In this document: one piece after another, positions 52,529 through 62,625 of the stretch
Layout of the letters: each line of letters begins with the position of its first letter
Position numbering within the stretch: position 1 is the stretch's first letter
Assembly (NCBI RefSeq): GCF_900188005.1
Contig: NZ_FZNR01000003.1
Location: forward strand, 558,001 to 622,000
DNA from: Actinoplanes regularis
GTDB lineage: Bacteria > Actinomycetota > Actinomycetes > Mycobacteriales > Micromonosporaceae
Reading direction: 5' to 3'
DNA: 64,000 nucleotides
The notes under the pieces: generated by a model
The model's database searches: none
What the model was told of the DNA's origin: nothing
Seen by the model: the letters and a program-made list of their open reading frames with translations, nothing else
Translations under genes and position numbers: made by a program

Positions 52529-52715
52529 CTGCTGAGCGTATCCCCACCCGAGCGACATCCGTGGTCAGCCCGTTCCTCGCCGTGTGTCTGAACCGTTAAT
52601 TCGTCCCATCGAGGCGGCGTGTCGGTCGACCATGGCCGAATCGTGATGCATCGCGGGTCGGCGTGTCGCGGGGTAACGCTCCCCAGAAGCCCCGGCGGGG
52701 CGATAACGTGCCGCC

Positions 52716-53084
52716 GTGAGGTCACCACGGCGCTGCTCCCGGAACGGCTGTCCCCGACAGGCGGTCGCCACCCTGACCTACGTCTACGGCGATTCCACCG
52801 CTGTCGTCGGCCCCCTCGCGGCGTTCGCCGAACCCCATACCTATGACCTGTGCGAGCCGCATGCCCGCAGCCTCACCGCCCCCCGAGGCTGGGAGCTCGT
52901 CCGCCACGACGGGGACTTCGCGCCGCCGCCCCCGACCACCGACGACCTGGTCGCTCTCGCCGACGCCGTCCGCGAGGCGGCCCGTCCGGTCCCGCCCCCA
53001 CGCCCGGACACCCAGGATTCCCACCAGCCCGGCCACCAGACCGGTCGCCGCGGCCACCTCCGGGTGATCCCACCCTCTCACTGA
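52716..53084 (+). CDS. DUF3499 family protein
   Basis: 122 residues from GTG 52716. Conserved C7, C12, C46 and H49 (RRCSRNGCP and YDLCEPHARSL) look like a small zinc-binding knuckle, followed by RGWELVRH. The Pro/His-rich C-terminus is probably disordered. A conserved actinobacterial neighbour of whiB2 and manB; divergent from the zincin-like gene. Function unknown. Confidence 0.9.
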   Translation: MRSPRRCSRNGCPRQAVATLTYVYGDSTAVVGPLAAFAEPHTYDLCEPHARSLTAPRGWELVRHDGDFAPPPPTTDDLVALADAVREAARPVPPPRPDTQDSHQPGHQTGRRGHLRVIPPSH

Positions 53085-53409
53085 CCCGCCCGCCCCAGCC
53101 CTCCCGCTGCGGCTGCCTACCCGCCCGTCGGCTGGCCCTGCCGCGGCACCCGAACCCTCGGGAGGGCAACAGATCGGCTGGTCCCGGTGGTGGTGTCCGG
53201 GCCTTCGGCAGGGCGCTGGGAGCCAGCCTGAGCTGTTGGCTGGTTCTGGTGGTGGTGTCCGGACCCTGGATAGGTCAATGGGAGCCGGCTGTGGGCCGGC
53301 TTTAGTGGTGGCGCCCGGACCGTGGATAGGTCAATGGGAGCCGGCTGTGGACCGGCTCTGGTGGTGGTGTCCGGGCCTTTGAGAGGGCGGTAGGAGGCGG
53401 CTGGGGCCG
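53085..53409. repeat. Convergent intergenic region with four 56-62 bp tandem repeats
   Basis: Copies start at about 53176, 53238, 53298 and 53354, each with GGCT, GGTGGTGGTGTCCGG (or GGTGGCGCCCGG), then GATAGGTCAATGGGAGCC or a variant. Spacing is 62, 60 and 56 bases. GAGCCGGC/GCCGGCTT arms allow hairpins. No gene. It may act as a terminator region between the convergent DUF3499 and deacetylase genes. Confidence 0.75.
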
Positions 53410-54264
53410 TCAGGGGAGGGCGATCAGGCGGAAGCGCTTCCGGAGCCACGGCAGCAGCGTCGCGTAGGCCTTGATCGTGTCCGGCTGCGCGTAGTCATGG
53501 GACAGGACGATCGCGCCGGGCTGGGTGTGCCGCTTGACCGAGTTGATCACCCGGGAGGTATGTGCACCGGAGGACTCCTCGCGCCCGTGCTCCCAGTCGC
53601 GGGGATCGACCTTCCAATAGATGGAGGTCATCCCCTGCTCCTTGGCGATCTTCACGATCCCGGGGGTGAAGTTGCCGCCCGGAGCACGGAAGTACTTGAT
53701 CTGCGCGTTGGGCACGGCGGCCCGGATCGCGGCGTTCGTGCGCCTCATGTCGGCGCGAATCGCCGCGCGGGACTTCTTGCCCAGCTTCAGGTCGTGGTTC
53801 CAGGTGTGGTTGCACAGGGCGTGCCCGCCGGCGGCGATCTTGCGGACCAGGTCGGGGTGGCGCTTCACGTTCTCGCCGACCAGGCAGAACGTGGCTTTCA
53901 CATGGTTCTTCTCGAGCAGTTTCAGCAGCGCCGGAGTGTTCGCTGGGTCGGGCCCGTCGTCGAAGGTGAGCGCGACGCCCTTGCTCCCGGTGGTGAGCCG
54001 GCTGCCGGCCGGGCCGGTGCGGGCCTTCGGGCGCTTGGGGGTCTTGGTGTTTTCCGTGCGCGGTCTGGTCTGGGCGGGTGCCGGCTTCTGGGTGGCCGGG
54101 GCCGTGGACGGCACCGCGCTCGGTGTGGAGAACGTGGGGGTGGACGCCGCGGGCAGGGCCGTCCCGGTGTGGGACGACTGGGCGGCAGCCGCCTGGCCGA
54201 GAAGACCGGCCATGATCAGCGACAAACTGATCATGAAGGCCTTCCGGGTGCTGGACAGCCGCAT
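53410..54264 (-). CDS. Secreted polysaccharide deacetylase (NodB domain)
   Basis: 284 residues. Signal peptide AFMISLSLIMAGLLGQAAAA. A Ser/Thr/Pro-rich linker runs to about 90. The NodB domain is at 90-284: motif 1 ALTFDDGPD, motif 2 HTWNHD, motif 3 RAPGG, motif 4 VDPRDW, motif 5 VLSHDYAQPDTI. CE4 enzymes remove N-acetyl or O-acetyl groups from peptidoglycan, chitin or related glycans using a divalent metal held by Asp-His-His. Exported. An unusual 159-bp inverted repeat lies upstream of its start. Confidence 0.93.
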   Translation of the reverse strand: MRLSSTRKAFMISLSLIMAGLLGQAAAAQSSHTGTALPAASTPTFSTPSAVPSTAPATQKPAPAQTRPRTENTKTPKRPKARTGPAGSRLTTGSKGVALTFDDGPDPANTPALLKLLEKNHVKATFCLVGENVKRHPDLVRKIAAGGHALCNHTWNHDLKLGKKSRAAIRADMRRTNAAIRAAVPNAQIKYFRAPGGNFTPGIVKIAKEQGMTSIYWKVDPRDWEHGREESSGAHTSRVINSVKRHTQPGAIVLSHDYAQPDTIKAYATLLPWLRKRFRLIALP

Positions 54265-54782
54265 CGATTACCTCCCCAGATCGTCGGCGGACTGATGAGG
54301 ATGCCTCATGAATCGGCGGGGCGCCAAGCCGGGTACGTATCTTTCGCACTGATTTGGGCGCCCACCAGGCCCTCGTCGTCGTATCCTCGCGCACCTTGTC
54401 CAGCGTGATACACACGCGGATAAATGCGAGTTATCGATGATAATCGCCGGATACCACTCCTACGAGTATCGATCCCGAGCACGCCGATGACACCGCCGCT
54501 CACCCGTCCGTGCGTCTCGAACCATGCTTGCGGACCGATCCAATTCCAAGATCAAAATTCTTCCGAGTACGCACGATGGAGTCCCGTCTACAGGCCTTTC
54601 GGCCCAGGTCACGTGCCGTCCTGCGCGATGTCGCGGCGGCGCCGGGCAGTGGCGCGCGTCGCGGTCGCGGCGACGACGTGGGACTTGGGCCGAAAGGCCC
54701 GGAGACGGGACTCCATCGGTCGTACCTGGGAAAGGGTTGAACCTGGAGCGAAGGCGGTCTTGCCGGGCCGGGTGGTGGTTCC
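54265..54782. other. Non-coding region upstream of the deacetylase
   Basis: About 520 bases between minus-strand genes. Contains the long inverted repeat 54567-54725 and an AT-richer stretch at about 54400-54470 (GATAATCGCC, ATAAATGCGAG) that may hold the deacetylase promoter. No gene. Confidence 0.55.
54567..54725. repeat. Imperfect 40-bp inverted repeat with 79-base loop
   Basis: Left arm 54567-54606 starts GTACG, CGATGGAGTCCCGTCT, then GGCCTTTCGGCCCA. Right arm 54686-54725 is TGGGCCGAAAGGCC, GAGACGGGACTCCATCG, then CGTAC. About 36 of 40 positions pair. The arms contain CGGGACT/AGTCCCG and GGGCCGAAAGGCCC, similar to DosR/DevR-type boxes (GGGACT half-sites). Confidence 0.8.
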
Positions 54783-55160
54783 TCAGGTCGCCAGGGCGGC
54801 GAGTTCCGCCTCGGTGAGCAGGCGGGAGCGGATGAGGAAACGGACGCCCTCGGGCGCCTCCAGGGAGAAGCCGGCCCCGCGCCCGGGGACGACGTCCACC
54901 GTCAGGTGGGTGTGTTTCCAGAGTTCGAACTGCGCGGCCGACATCCAGAACGTGATCGGCTCCGGCACCCCCTCGATCGCCAGAGACTCCAGGAGCACGT
55001 CCGACCCGCCGGTACGGAATTCGCCCTCCAGGTAACACATCGGCGAGCTGCCGTCGCAGCATCCGCCGGACTGGTGGAACATCAGCGGCCCGTGCAGCTC
55101 CCGCAGCCGTACCATCATGGCGGCGGCCGCGGGAGTCACGTCGACTCGGGTGACAGGCAT
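54783..55160 (-). CDS. DUF779 family protein
   Basis: 125 residues. Family signature: PLMFHQSGGCCDGSSPMCY, VLLESLAIEGVPEPITFWMS and FELWKHTHLTVDVVPGRGAG. Cys-rich GGCC and MCY suggest metal or thiol chemistry. It is 3 bases downstream of the aldehyde dehydrogenase gene, its usual partner across bacteria, where it is thought to assist the dehydrogenase or its cofactor. Precise function unknown. Confidence 0.92.
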   Translation of the reverse strand: MPVTRVDVTPAAAAMMVRLRELHGPLMFHQSGGCCDGSSPMCYLEGEFRTGGSDVLLESLAIEGVPEPITFWMSAAQFELWKHTHLTVDVVPGRGAGFSLEAPEGVRFLIRSRLLTEAELAALAT

Positions 55161-55163
55161 GGC

Positions 55164-56687
<1,524 letters not shown>

Positions 56688-56717
56688 GGTCTCGCCTCCT
56701 CTTGGGGCGGACGTTAG

Positions 56718-57992
56718 TTACGCGTACGTTGCACGAACGTTGCACGCGTACTCGCGGGCCAGCTCCGCGACCCGGCGGGTGGCGACCGGGTCGGTCGGGG
56801 CCAGGGCCGCGTAGGCCTCCCAGAGCTCCAGGTCGTCGGCGCCCTGCGGGCTGACCAGCCAGGACTGCAGGAGCCGCCGGTCGCCGGTGGCCAGGACCGC
56901 GGTGCGCAGCCGGCTGTCGAGCATCCGCCCGAGCCGGACGATGCCGGGGGCATCCGAGCCGGGTAGCAGTGGTCCCGGGTACGCCGCCAGCGCGTCGGCG
57001 ACCCGCCCCCGGTCCAGCAGTTCGGTCACCCTGCCGAAGTCCGTGGCCGGCTGGGTCCGCAACCGGTAGGGCCGCGAGCCGAGCAGCTCCGGGCCGAGGA
57101 TCCGGCGCAGCCGGGACAGCTCGGCCCGCACGGTCACCGGGTTCACGTCGTCGCCGTAGAGATCGAAGCCCAGCTGGTCACCGGTCCGCCCGTCGGGGTG
57201 CGCGGCGAGCAGCATCAGCAGCTCGGAGTGCCGCCGGCCGAGCTTCGTGCGGACCGTCCCGGACGCCAGGAGCGCCTCGTCCCGGCCGAGTGCCGCGACC
57301 GTCGGGCGCTCCCGGGCCGGTTCGAGACCTTTGAGGTACGCCTCGGCCGCCAGCGCCGTGGCCCGCACCAACGCCAGACTGTGCGGGTTCGCCAGGTGGT
57401 CGCCGCCGGTCACGTCGATCGCGCCGAGCAGCCGGCCGGTGCCCGGGTCATGGATCGGCGCCGCCGTGCACGTCCAGCGCTGCACCGAGCGGCTGAAGTG
57501 CTCGGTCGCGAAGATCTGCAGCGGGTGGTCGACGGCGAGCGCGGTCCCCGGGGCGTTGGTGCCGGCGTGCGCCTCGTCCCAGAGCGCGCCCGGCACGAAA
57601 TTCATCGAGGCGGCCTTGCGCAGCGTGCCGGAGTGCCCCTCGACCCAGAGCAGCCGGCCGTGCGCGTCGCAGACCGCCAGGATGTGGTCGCCGTCGTCGG
57701 CCAGCCCGCCGAGCAGGTCGCGGAAGATCGGCATGACCCGGGCCAGCGGGTGCGCCGACCGGTAGGCCTCGAGCTCCTCGTCGCGGAGGTCGATCGGCGC
57801 GGTGCAGTCCGCCCCGATCCAGGTCGCCGACCGGGCCCACGAGTCGGCCACCACACTGCGCATCCGCTCGGGCCGCTGCTTCTCGGCGAGGAACCGTTCG
57901 TGGGCGCGGCCGATCTGCCGGATCCGCTCGGCCGGGTCGTCACCGGGGGTCAGCGCAAGCCACGGATTCACCGGCAGCACCTCCAGACCCAC
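56718..57992 (-). CDS. GAF-domain transcriptional regulator of aldehyde dehydrogenase
   Basis: 424 residues. N-terminal segment ERIRQIGRAHERFLAEKQRP is as in AcoR-like activators. GAF domain at about 75-225 (HILAVCDAHGRLLWVEGHSG, WDEAHAGTNAPGTALAVDHP, GRLLGAIDVTGG). There is no AAA+ sigma-54 ATPase module. A C-terminal winged-helix region follows (LGRRHSELLMLLAAHPDGRT, ELSRLRRILGPELL). It probably senses an aldehyde or alcohol and activates the aldehyde dehydrogenase gene 30 bases downstream. The replacement of the AAA+ domain by a winged helix is typical of actinobacteria. Confidence 0.88.
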   Translation of the reverse strand: MGLEVLPVNPWLALTPGDDPAERIRQIGRAHERFLAEKQRPERMRSVVADSWARSATWIGADCTAPIDLRDEELEAYRSAHPLARVMPIFRDLLGGLADDGDHILAVCDAHGRLLWVEGHSGTLRKAASMNFVPGALWDEAHAGTNAPGTALAVDHPLQIFATEHFSRSVQRWTCTAAPIHDPGTGRLLGAIDVTGGDHLANPHSLALVRATALAAEAYLKGLEPARERPTVAALGRDEALLASGTVRTKLGRRHSELLMLLAAHPDGRTGDQLGFDLYGDDVNPVTVRAELSRLRRILGPELLGSRPYRLRTQPATDFGRVTELLDRGRVADALAAYPGPLLPGSDAPGIVRLGRMLDSRLRTAVLATGDRRLLQSWLVSPQGADDLELWEAYAALAPTDPVATRRVAELAREYACNVRATYA

Positions 57993-58031
57993 CCATGGTG
58001 ACGCGAGTCACGTCCAGAGACAACAGTCTCT

Positions 58032-58697
58032 ATGCTCACGGCCGTGCAGCCTTGGCCTCGTACCGAAGAAGAAGCTCTCGCCGTGCAGGACGCCCTGCGC
58101 TCCCGGGTCGTCTCCGCCGCCGGGCCGGCGGATCCGGCGACCGTGGCCGGGCTGGACGTCGCCTACGACGACTCCGGGGATCGGCTCGGTGCGGCCGTGG
58201 TGGTACTGAACACAGCGGATCTCTCGGTCCGCGACACCGCGGTGGTCCGGGACCGGCCCGCTTTCCCGTACGTCCCGGGCCTGTTCGCCTTCCGCGAAGT
58301 CCCGGCCCTGATGGCCGCCCTGGAGAAGCTGACCGTCCGGCCGGACGTGCTGATCTGCGACGGGCACGGGCTGGCCCACCCGCGGCGGTTCGGCCTCGCC
58401 GCGCACCTGGGTGTGCTCACCGATCTTCCCTCCTTCGGAGTAGGGAAGACCCGGCTGGTGGGTGAATGGGAGGAGGTCGGCACGGCGCGGGGAAGCAGGT
58501 CCGCCCTGGTCGACGAGGGGGAGACGGTGGGTGCGGTGCTGCGCACGCAGACCGGGGTGAAGCCGGTCTTCGTCTCGGTCGGACACCGGATCGACCTGGA
58601 CAACGCGTGCTCGCTGACCCTGCGGCTGGCTTCGCGGTATCGCCTGCCGGAGACCACCAGGGCCGCGGACCGGGTCTGTCGCGATCTTCTCAGTTGA
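58032..58697 (+). CDS. nfi: Endonuclease V (deoxyinosine 3'-endonuclease)
   Basis: 221 residues. Motifs: TVAGLDVAYDDSGDRLGAA (catalytic Asp), YVPGLFAFREVPALMAALE, LICDGHGLAHPRRFGLAAHL (catalytic Asp/His), PSFGVGKTRLVG and KPVFVSVGHRIDLDNAC. It cleaves DNA one nucleotide 3' of inosine and related lesions, initiating repair of deaminated adenine. It is divergent from the GAF regulator and stands upstream of manB without an obvious functional link. Confidence 0.94.
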   Translation: MLTAVQPWPRTEEEALAVQDALRSRVVSAAGPADPATVAGLDVAYDDSGDRLGAAVVVLNTADLSVRDTAVVRDRPAFPYVPGLFAFREVPALMAALEKLTVRPDVLICDGHGLAHPRRFGLAAHLGVLTDLPSFGVGKTRLVGEWEEVGTARGSRSALVDEGETVGAVLRTQTGVKPVFVSVGHRIDLDNACSLTLRLASRYRLPETTRAADRVCRDLLS

Positions 58698-58784
58698 CGG
58701 CGCGGTCACGCGGATAAAACCTTTCCGGCGTCCGTGCTCCGATAACCTCAGCCTCAACAGGGGTTTTCGGTTAGGAGTCAGCGG

Positions 58785-60164
58785 GTGCTCGATCTGTCCC
58801 AGATCATCAAGGCGTACGACGTCCGGGGGGTCGTCCCGGACCAGTTCAACGAGCCGGTGGCCCGGGCGATCGGCACGGCGTTCATCGAGATGTTGCGGGA
58901 GTCCGGCGACGATCCGGACCGGATCGTGGTCGCGCACGACATGCGCGAGTCCGGCCCGGGCCTGACCGCCGCGTTCGCTCGTGGCGTCAACGCGGCCGGG
59001 GTCGATGTGATCAACATTGGACTGGCCTCGACGGACCAGCTCTACTACGCCTCCGGTGCGAAACAGCTGCCCGGCGCGATGTTCACCGCCAGCCACAACC
59101 CGGCGCAGTACAACGGGATCAAGCTGTGCCGGGCCGGTGCCCGGCCGGTCGGCCAGGACAGTGGCCTGATCGTGGTCCGGGAGCGGGCCCAGCAGCTGCT
59201 CGGTGACCTGAACGCGGAGGCCGACGTGCCGCCCCGGGTGGAGCAGCGGGACCTGCTCGGCGATTACGCCGCGCACCTGCGCTCGCTGGTCGACCTGAGC
59301 GGCATCCGTCCGCTCAAGGTCATCGTGGACGCCGGCAACGGCATGGGCGGCCACACCATCCCGGCCGTGCTCGGCGACCAGGTGCTTCCCGCGCTGCCGC
59401 TGACCATCGTGCCGCTCTTCTTCGAGCTCGACGGTTCGTTCCCGAACCACGAGGCCAACCCGCTGGACCCGAAGAACCTGGTGGACCTGCAGAACGCGGT
59501 GCGTAAGCAGGGCGCCGACATCGGCCTGGCGTTCGACGGCGACGCGGACCGCTGTTTCGTGGTGGACGAGAACGGCGACCCGGTCTCGCCGTCCGCGATC
59601 ACCGCGCTGGTCGCCACCCGTGAGCTGGCCAAGTTCCCCGGCAGCACGGTCATCCACAACCTGATCACGTCGGCTGCGGTGCCGGAGATCATCCTGGAGA
59701 GCGGCGGCAAGCCGGTCCGCAGCCGGGTCGGCCACTCGTTCATCAAGGCGGAGATGGCCGAGACCAACGCGGTCTTCGGTGGCGAGCACTCGGCGCACTA
59801 CTACTTCCGGGACTTCTGGTTCGCCGACACCGGCATGCTCGCCGCGATGCACGTGCTGGCCGCGCTGGGCGAGCAGGACCTGCCGCTCTCCGAGTTCGCC
59901 GCGGACTACGAGCGGTACACCGCCTCCGGTGAGATCAACTCCACGGTGGCCGACGCCGCCGCGAAGAGCGCCGAGGTGCGGGCGGCCTTCCCGGACGCCC
60001 AGGTGGACGACCTGGACGGTCTGACCTTCTCGTTCGAGGACGGTTCCTGGTTCAACCTGCGGGCCTCCAACACCGAGCCGCTGCTGCGCCTGAACGTGGA
60101 AGCACCGGACCCGGCCCGGATGGCGTCGCTCAGGGACGACGTGCTCGCCATCGTTCGCGGATAG
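58785..60164 (+). CDS. manB: Phosphomannomutase/phosphoglucomutase
   Basis: 459 residues from GTG 58785 with AGGAG upstream. Alpha-D-phosphohexomutase motifs: phosphoserine loop FTASHNPAQYNGIKLC, metal loop AFDGDADRCFVVD, sugar loop GGEHSAHYYFRD, phosphate loop RASNTEPLLRLNVE. It interconverts mannose-6-P and mannose-1-P, giving the substrate of ManC. It heads the manB-trm112-SIS-CDF-manA cluster. A strong hairpin at 60168-60204 separates it from trm112. Confidence 0.95.
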   Translation: MLDLSQIIKAYDVRGVVPDQFNEPVARAIGTAFIEMLRESGDDPDRIVVAHDMRESGPGLTAAFARGVNAAGVDVINIGLASTDQLYYASGAKQLPGAMFTASHNPAQYNGIKLCRAGARPVGQDSGLIVVRERAQQLLGDLNAEADVPPRVEQRDLLGDYAAHLRSLVDLSGIRPLKVIVDAGNGMGGHTIPAVLGDQVLPALPLTIVPLFFELDGSFPNHEANPLDPKNLVDLQNAVRKQGADIGLAFDGDADRCFVVDENGDPVSPSAITALVATRELAKFPGSTVIHNLITSAAVPEIILESGGKPVRSRVGHSFIKAEMAETNAVFGGEHSAHYYFRDFWFADTGMLAAMHVLAALGEQDLPLSEFAADYERYTASGEINSTVADAAAKSAEVRAAFPDAQVDDLDGLTFSFEDGSWFNLRASNTEPLLRLNVEAPDPARMASLRDDVLAIVRG

Positions 60165-60167
60165 GAT

Positions 60168-60204
60168 CGCGGGGACGTGCTTCGGCCGCGAAGCCTTCCC
60201 CGCG
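60168..60204 (+). promoter_or_regulatory. Two-tier hairpin between manB and the Trm112 gene
   Basis: Outer arms CGCGGGGA/TCCCCGCG (60168-60175, 60197-60204) and inner arms GCTTCG/CGAAGC (60179-60184, 60189-60194). Followed by AAAAGGAG, the ribosome-binding site of the next gene. Possible processing or attenuation site. Confidence 0.6.
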
Positions 60205-60219
60205 AAAAGGAGTAGTTAG

Positions 60220-60420
60220 GTGGCGCTCGATCCGCAGTTGCTGGACATCCTGGCCTGCCCGGACACCCATCACGCGCCCCTCGACTACGACGCCGGCGGT
60301 CAGACCCTGACCTGCACGGAGTGTGGCCGGATCTTCGACATCCGGGACGACATCCCGATCCTCCTCCTCGACGAGGCGCGCCTGCCGCAGGGCACCGACA
60401 CCGAGGAGGGGGCGAACTGA
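60220..60420 (+). CDS. Trm112-family small zinc-ribbon-like protein
   Basis: 66 residues from GTG 60220, with AAAAGGAG 8-10 nt upstream. Family pattern LDILACPDTHHAPL, LTCTECGRIFDIRDDIPIL. The C-terminal pair (CTEC) is intact, but the usual N-terminal CPxC is reduced to CPDT with neighbouring histidines, so zinc binding may be altered. Trm112 proteins are partners of methyltransferases; none lies nearby. Its stop overlaps the SIS gene start. Confidence 0.88.
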   Translation: MALDPQLLDILACPDTHHAPLDYDAGGQTLTCTECGRIFDIRDDIPILLLDEARLPQGTDTEEGAN

Positions 60421-61646
60421 TGGTCAACCCACTTGAGGGCCGCGCCGGGGTCAACGGCCACCGGGTCGCCGACGAGTCGCTGCTCAACGACGAGAAGTCG
60501 ATGCTGGACAACGACCCGGGCGGCATGCTCCGGGCCACCGCCTCGGCCGGCGCCCAGGTCCGCGAGACCGCGGCGCTCGCCGCCGAGGTCGACCTGAGCA
60601 TGCTCGCCGACGAGGGGCGGCCCCGCGCCGTCGTGGTCGCCGGCATCGGCACCGCCGGGCTGACCGGCAACATCCTGTCCACCGTCGCCGGCCCGCGCTG
60701 CCCGGTGCCGATCATCGGGCACCGCAGCGCCGGCATCCCCGGCTGGGTCGGCGCCGCCGACGTGGTGATCGCGGTCTCCGCCTCCGGTCGCAGCCCGGAG
60801 GCGCTCGCCGCGGCCGAGGCGGCCTCCCGTCGCGGCGCCCGCCTGGTCGCCATCGGCAACCCCGGCTCCGAACTCGAGGCGATGGCCGAGCGGGCCCGCG
60901 CGCCGTTCATCGGTGTGCCGCGCCGTGCCCCGGCCCGCGCCACCCTCTGGGGCCTGGCGATTCCGGTGCTGCTGGCCGGCCGGGCGCTGGGCCTGGTCAA
61001 GGTCACCGAGGCGGACATCGCGGAGACCGCGACCCGGCTGGACGCGGACGCCGAGCGCTGCCGCCCCGGCGCCGACTCGTTCGTCAACCCGGCCAAGGCG
61101 CTCGCCATGGGGCTGGCCGGCTCGGTGCCGATCGTCTGGGGCTCGTCCCCGCTGGCCACCGTCGCGGCCCGGCGGTTCGCCGACACCCTGGCCGCCAACG
61201 CGCGGTACCCGGTGATGGCCGGTGCGCTGGGCGAGGCCGGTCGCGGCCGGGTGGGCCTGCTCGACGGCGTCTTCGGCGGTCTCGCCGAGGGATCCAGGGA
61301 CATCTTCGCCGACCCGGACGAGGAGCAGGACGCGGCGGTGACCCGGCTGCGCCTGGTGGTCTTCCGGGACGGCGGGCTCAACCCGGAGGACGACGCCGAC
61401 GAGCCGGTCGCCGTCGAGGAGCGCCGGGCGGACGCCATCCAGACGCTCGCTGATCGACGTGGCGTACGCTGCGACGTGCTTACCGCCGAAGGCGGTTCGA
61501 CGTTGGAGCGGCTCGCTTCTCTTGTCGCTGTGCCCGACTTCGCGTCGTTGTACCTGGCCCTGGCCCATGGCCTGGACCCGATGGCGGTCCCGGCCATCAG
61601 CGAGATGAAGGAGCTGTCCAACCCGATGCCAGAGGGACTTTCGTGA
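60420..61646 (+). CDS. SIS-domain phosphosugar isomerase-like protein
   Basis: 408 residues from ATG 60420 (TGATG overlap). Two SIS domains: AVVVAGIGTAGLTGNILSTV, VIAVSASGRSPEALAAAEAA and VPIVWGSSPLATVAARRFAD. It resembles bifunctional phosphoglucose/phosphomannose isomerases and the mycobacterial protein between manB and manA (Rv3256c). It probably handles a hexose-6-phosphate. The catalytic residues of the archaeal PGI/PMI enzymes cannot be confirmed by eye, so activity is uncertain. Confidence 0.85.
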   Translation: MVNPLEGRAGVNGHRVADESLLNDEKSMLDNDPGGMLRATASAGAQVRETAALAAEVDLSMLADEGRPRAVVVAGIGTAGLTGNILSTVAGPRCPVPIIGHRSAGIPGWVGAADVVIAVSASGRSPEALAAAEAASRRGARLVAIGNPGSELEAMAERARAPFIGVPRRAPARATLWGLAIPVLLAGRALGLVKVTEADIAETATRLDADAERCRPGADSFVNPAKALAMGLAGSVPIVWGSSPLATVAARRFADTLAANARYPVMAGALGEAGRGRVGLLDGVFGGLAEGSRDIFADPDEEQDAAVTRLRLVVFRDGGLNPEDDADEPVAVEERRADAIQTLADRRGVRCDVLTAEGGSTLERLASLVAVPDFASLYLALAHGLDPMAVPAISEMKELSNPMPEGLS

Positions 61647-62605
61647 GTGCCGAGGGCGGCACCAAGGCGATCATCGCGGCGCTGAGCGCCAACCTGGGCA
61701 TCGCGGTCACCAAGTTCGGTGCCTGGGCGCTCACCGGTTCGTCCTCGATGCTCGCCGAGGCGATCCACTCGGTCGCCGACTCCGGTAACCAGTTGCTGCT
61801 GCTGATCGGTGGCAAGCGGGCGCAGAAGAAGGCCACCCCGCAGCACCCCTTCGGATACGGCCGGGAGCGCTACGTCTACGCGTTCATCGTGTCCATCGTG
61901 CTGTTCAGTGTCGGTGGCCTGTTCGCGCTCTACGAGGGTTACCACAAGATCCAGCACCGGGAGCCGATCGAGGAGTGGAAGTGGGTGCCGGTCGCCGTCC
62001 TGGTCGTGGCGATCGCCCTGGAGTCGTACTCCTTCTACACCGCGATCAAGGAGTCCAACCAGCTCCGCGGTAAGACGTCCTGGGTCGACTTCGTGCGCCG
62101 GGCGAAGGCGCCGGAGCTGCCGGTGGTGCTGCTGGAGGACGCCGGTGCGCTGGTCGGCCTCGTGCTCGCGCTGTTCGGCGTGGGACTGACCCTGATCACC
62201 GGGAACGGGCTCTGGGACGGCATCGGCACGGCGGCGATCGGAATCCTGCTGGTGGCGATCGCGGCCGTCCTGGCGGTGGAGACCAAGAGCCTGCTGATCG
62301 GTGAGGGTGCCGGCCCCGAGTCGGTCGCCAAGATCGAGCAGGCGGTGCTGGCCGGTGACGGCATCGAGCGGATCATCCACATGAAGACGCTGCACCTCGG
62401 TCCCGAGGAGTTGCTCGTCGCCATGAAGATCGCGGTGTCGAAGGGTGATCGTGCCGAGGACGTGGCCCGGCACATCGACGAGACCGAGGTGCGGATCCGG
62501 GAGGCGGTTCCGATCGCCCGGGTGATCTACATCGAGCCGGACATCTATCGGGCGCGTAAGAACGCTGACGACGCCGTGACGTCGGCGCCACCCGTGACCG
62601 CCTGA
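61643..62605 (+). CDS. Cation diffusion facilitator transporter
   Basis: 320 residues from GTG 61643, overlapping the SIS stop. Membrane helices include LSANLGIAVTKFGAWAL, SSSMLAEAIHSVADSGNQLL (metal-site Asp/His pair), YVYAFIVSIVLFSVGGLFAL, WVPVAVLVVAIALESYSFYT, LEDAGALVGLVLALFGVGLT (HxxxD replaced by EDxxA) and IGTAAIGILLVAIAAVLAVE. A cytoplasmic domain follows. It exports Zn2+, Co2+ or another divalent cation by H+ exchange. Its presence in the mannose cluster is conserved in actinobacteria. Confidence 0.92.
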   Translation: MSAEGGTKAIIAALSANLGIAVTKFGAWALTGSSSMLAEAIHSVADSGNQLLLLIGGKRAQKKATPQHPFGYGRERYVYAFIVSIVLFSVGGLFALYEGYHKIQHREPIEEWKWVPVAVLVVAIALESYSFYTAIKESNQLRGKTSWVDFVRRAKAPELPVVLLEDAGALVGLVLALFGVGLTLITGNGLWDGIGTAAIGILLVAIAAVLAVETKSLLIGEGAGPESVAKIEQAVLAGDGIERIIHMKTLHLGPEELLVAMKIAVSKGDRAEDVARHIDETEVRIREAVPIARVIYIEPDIYRARKNADDAVTSAPPVTA

Positions 62606-62625
62606 CAACTGCTAATTTGCCGGGT

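Noticed and set aside
59906..62608. 900-codon open frame on the minus strand
   Set aside because: Antisense to manB, trm112, SIS and CDF genes, all with clear families. The product is low-complexity Arg/Ser/Ala, a shadow of GC-rich codons.
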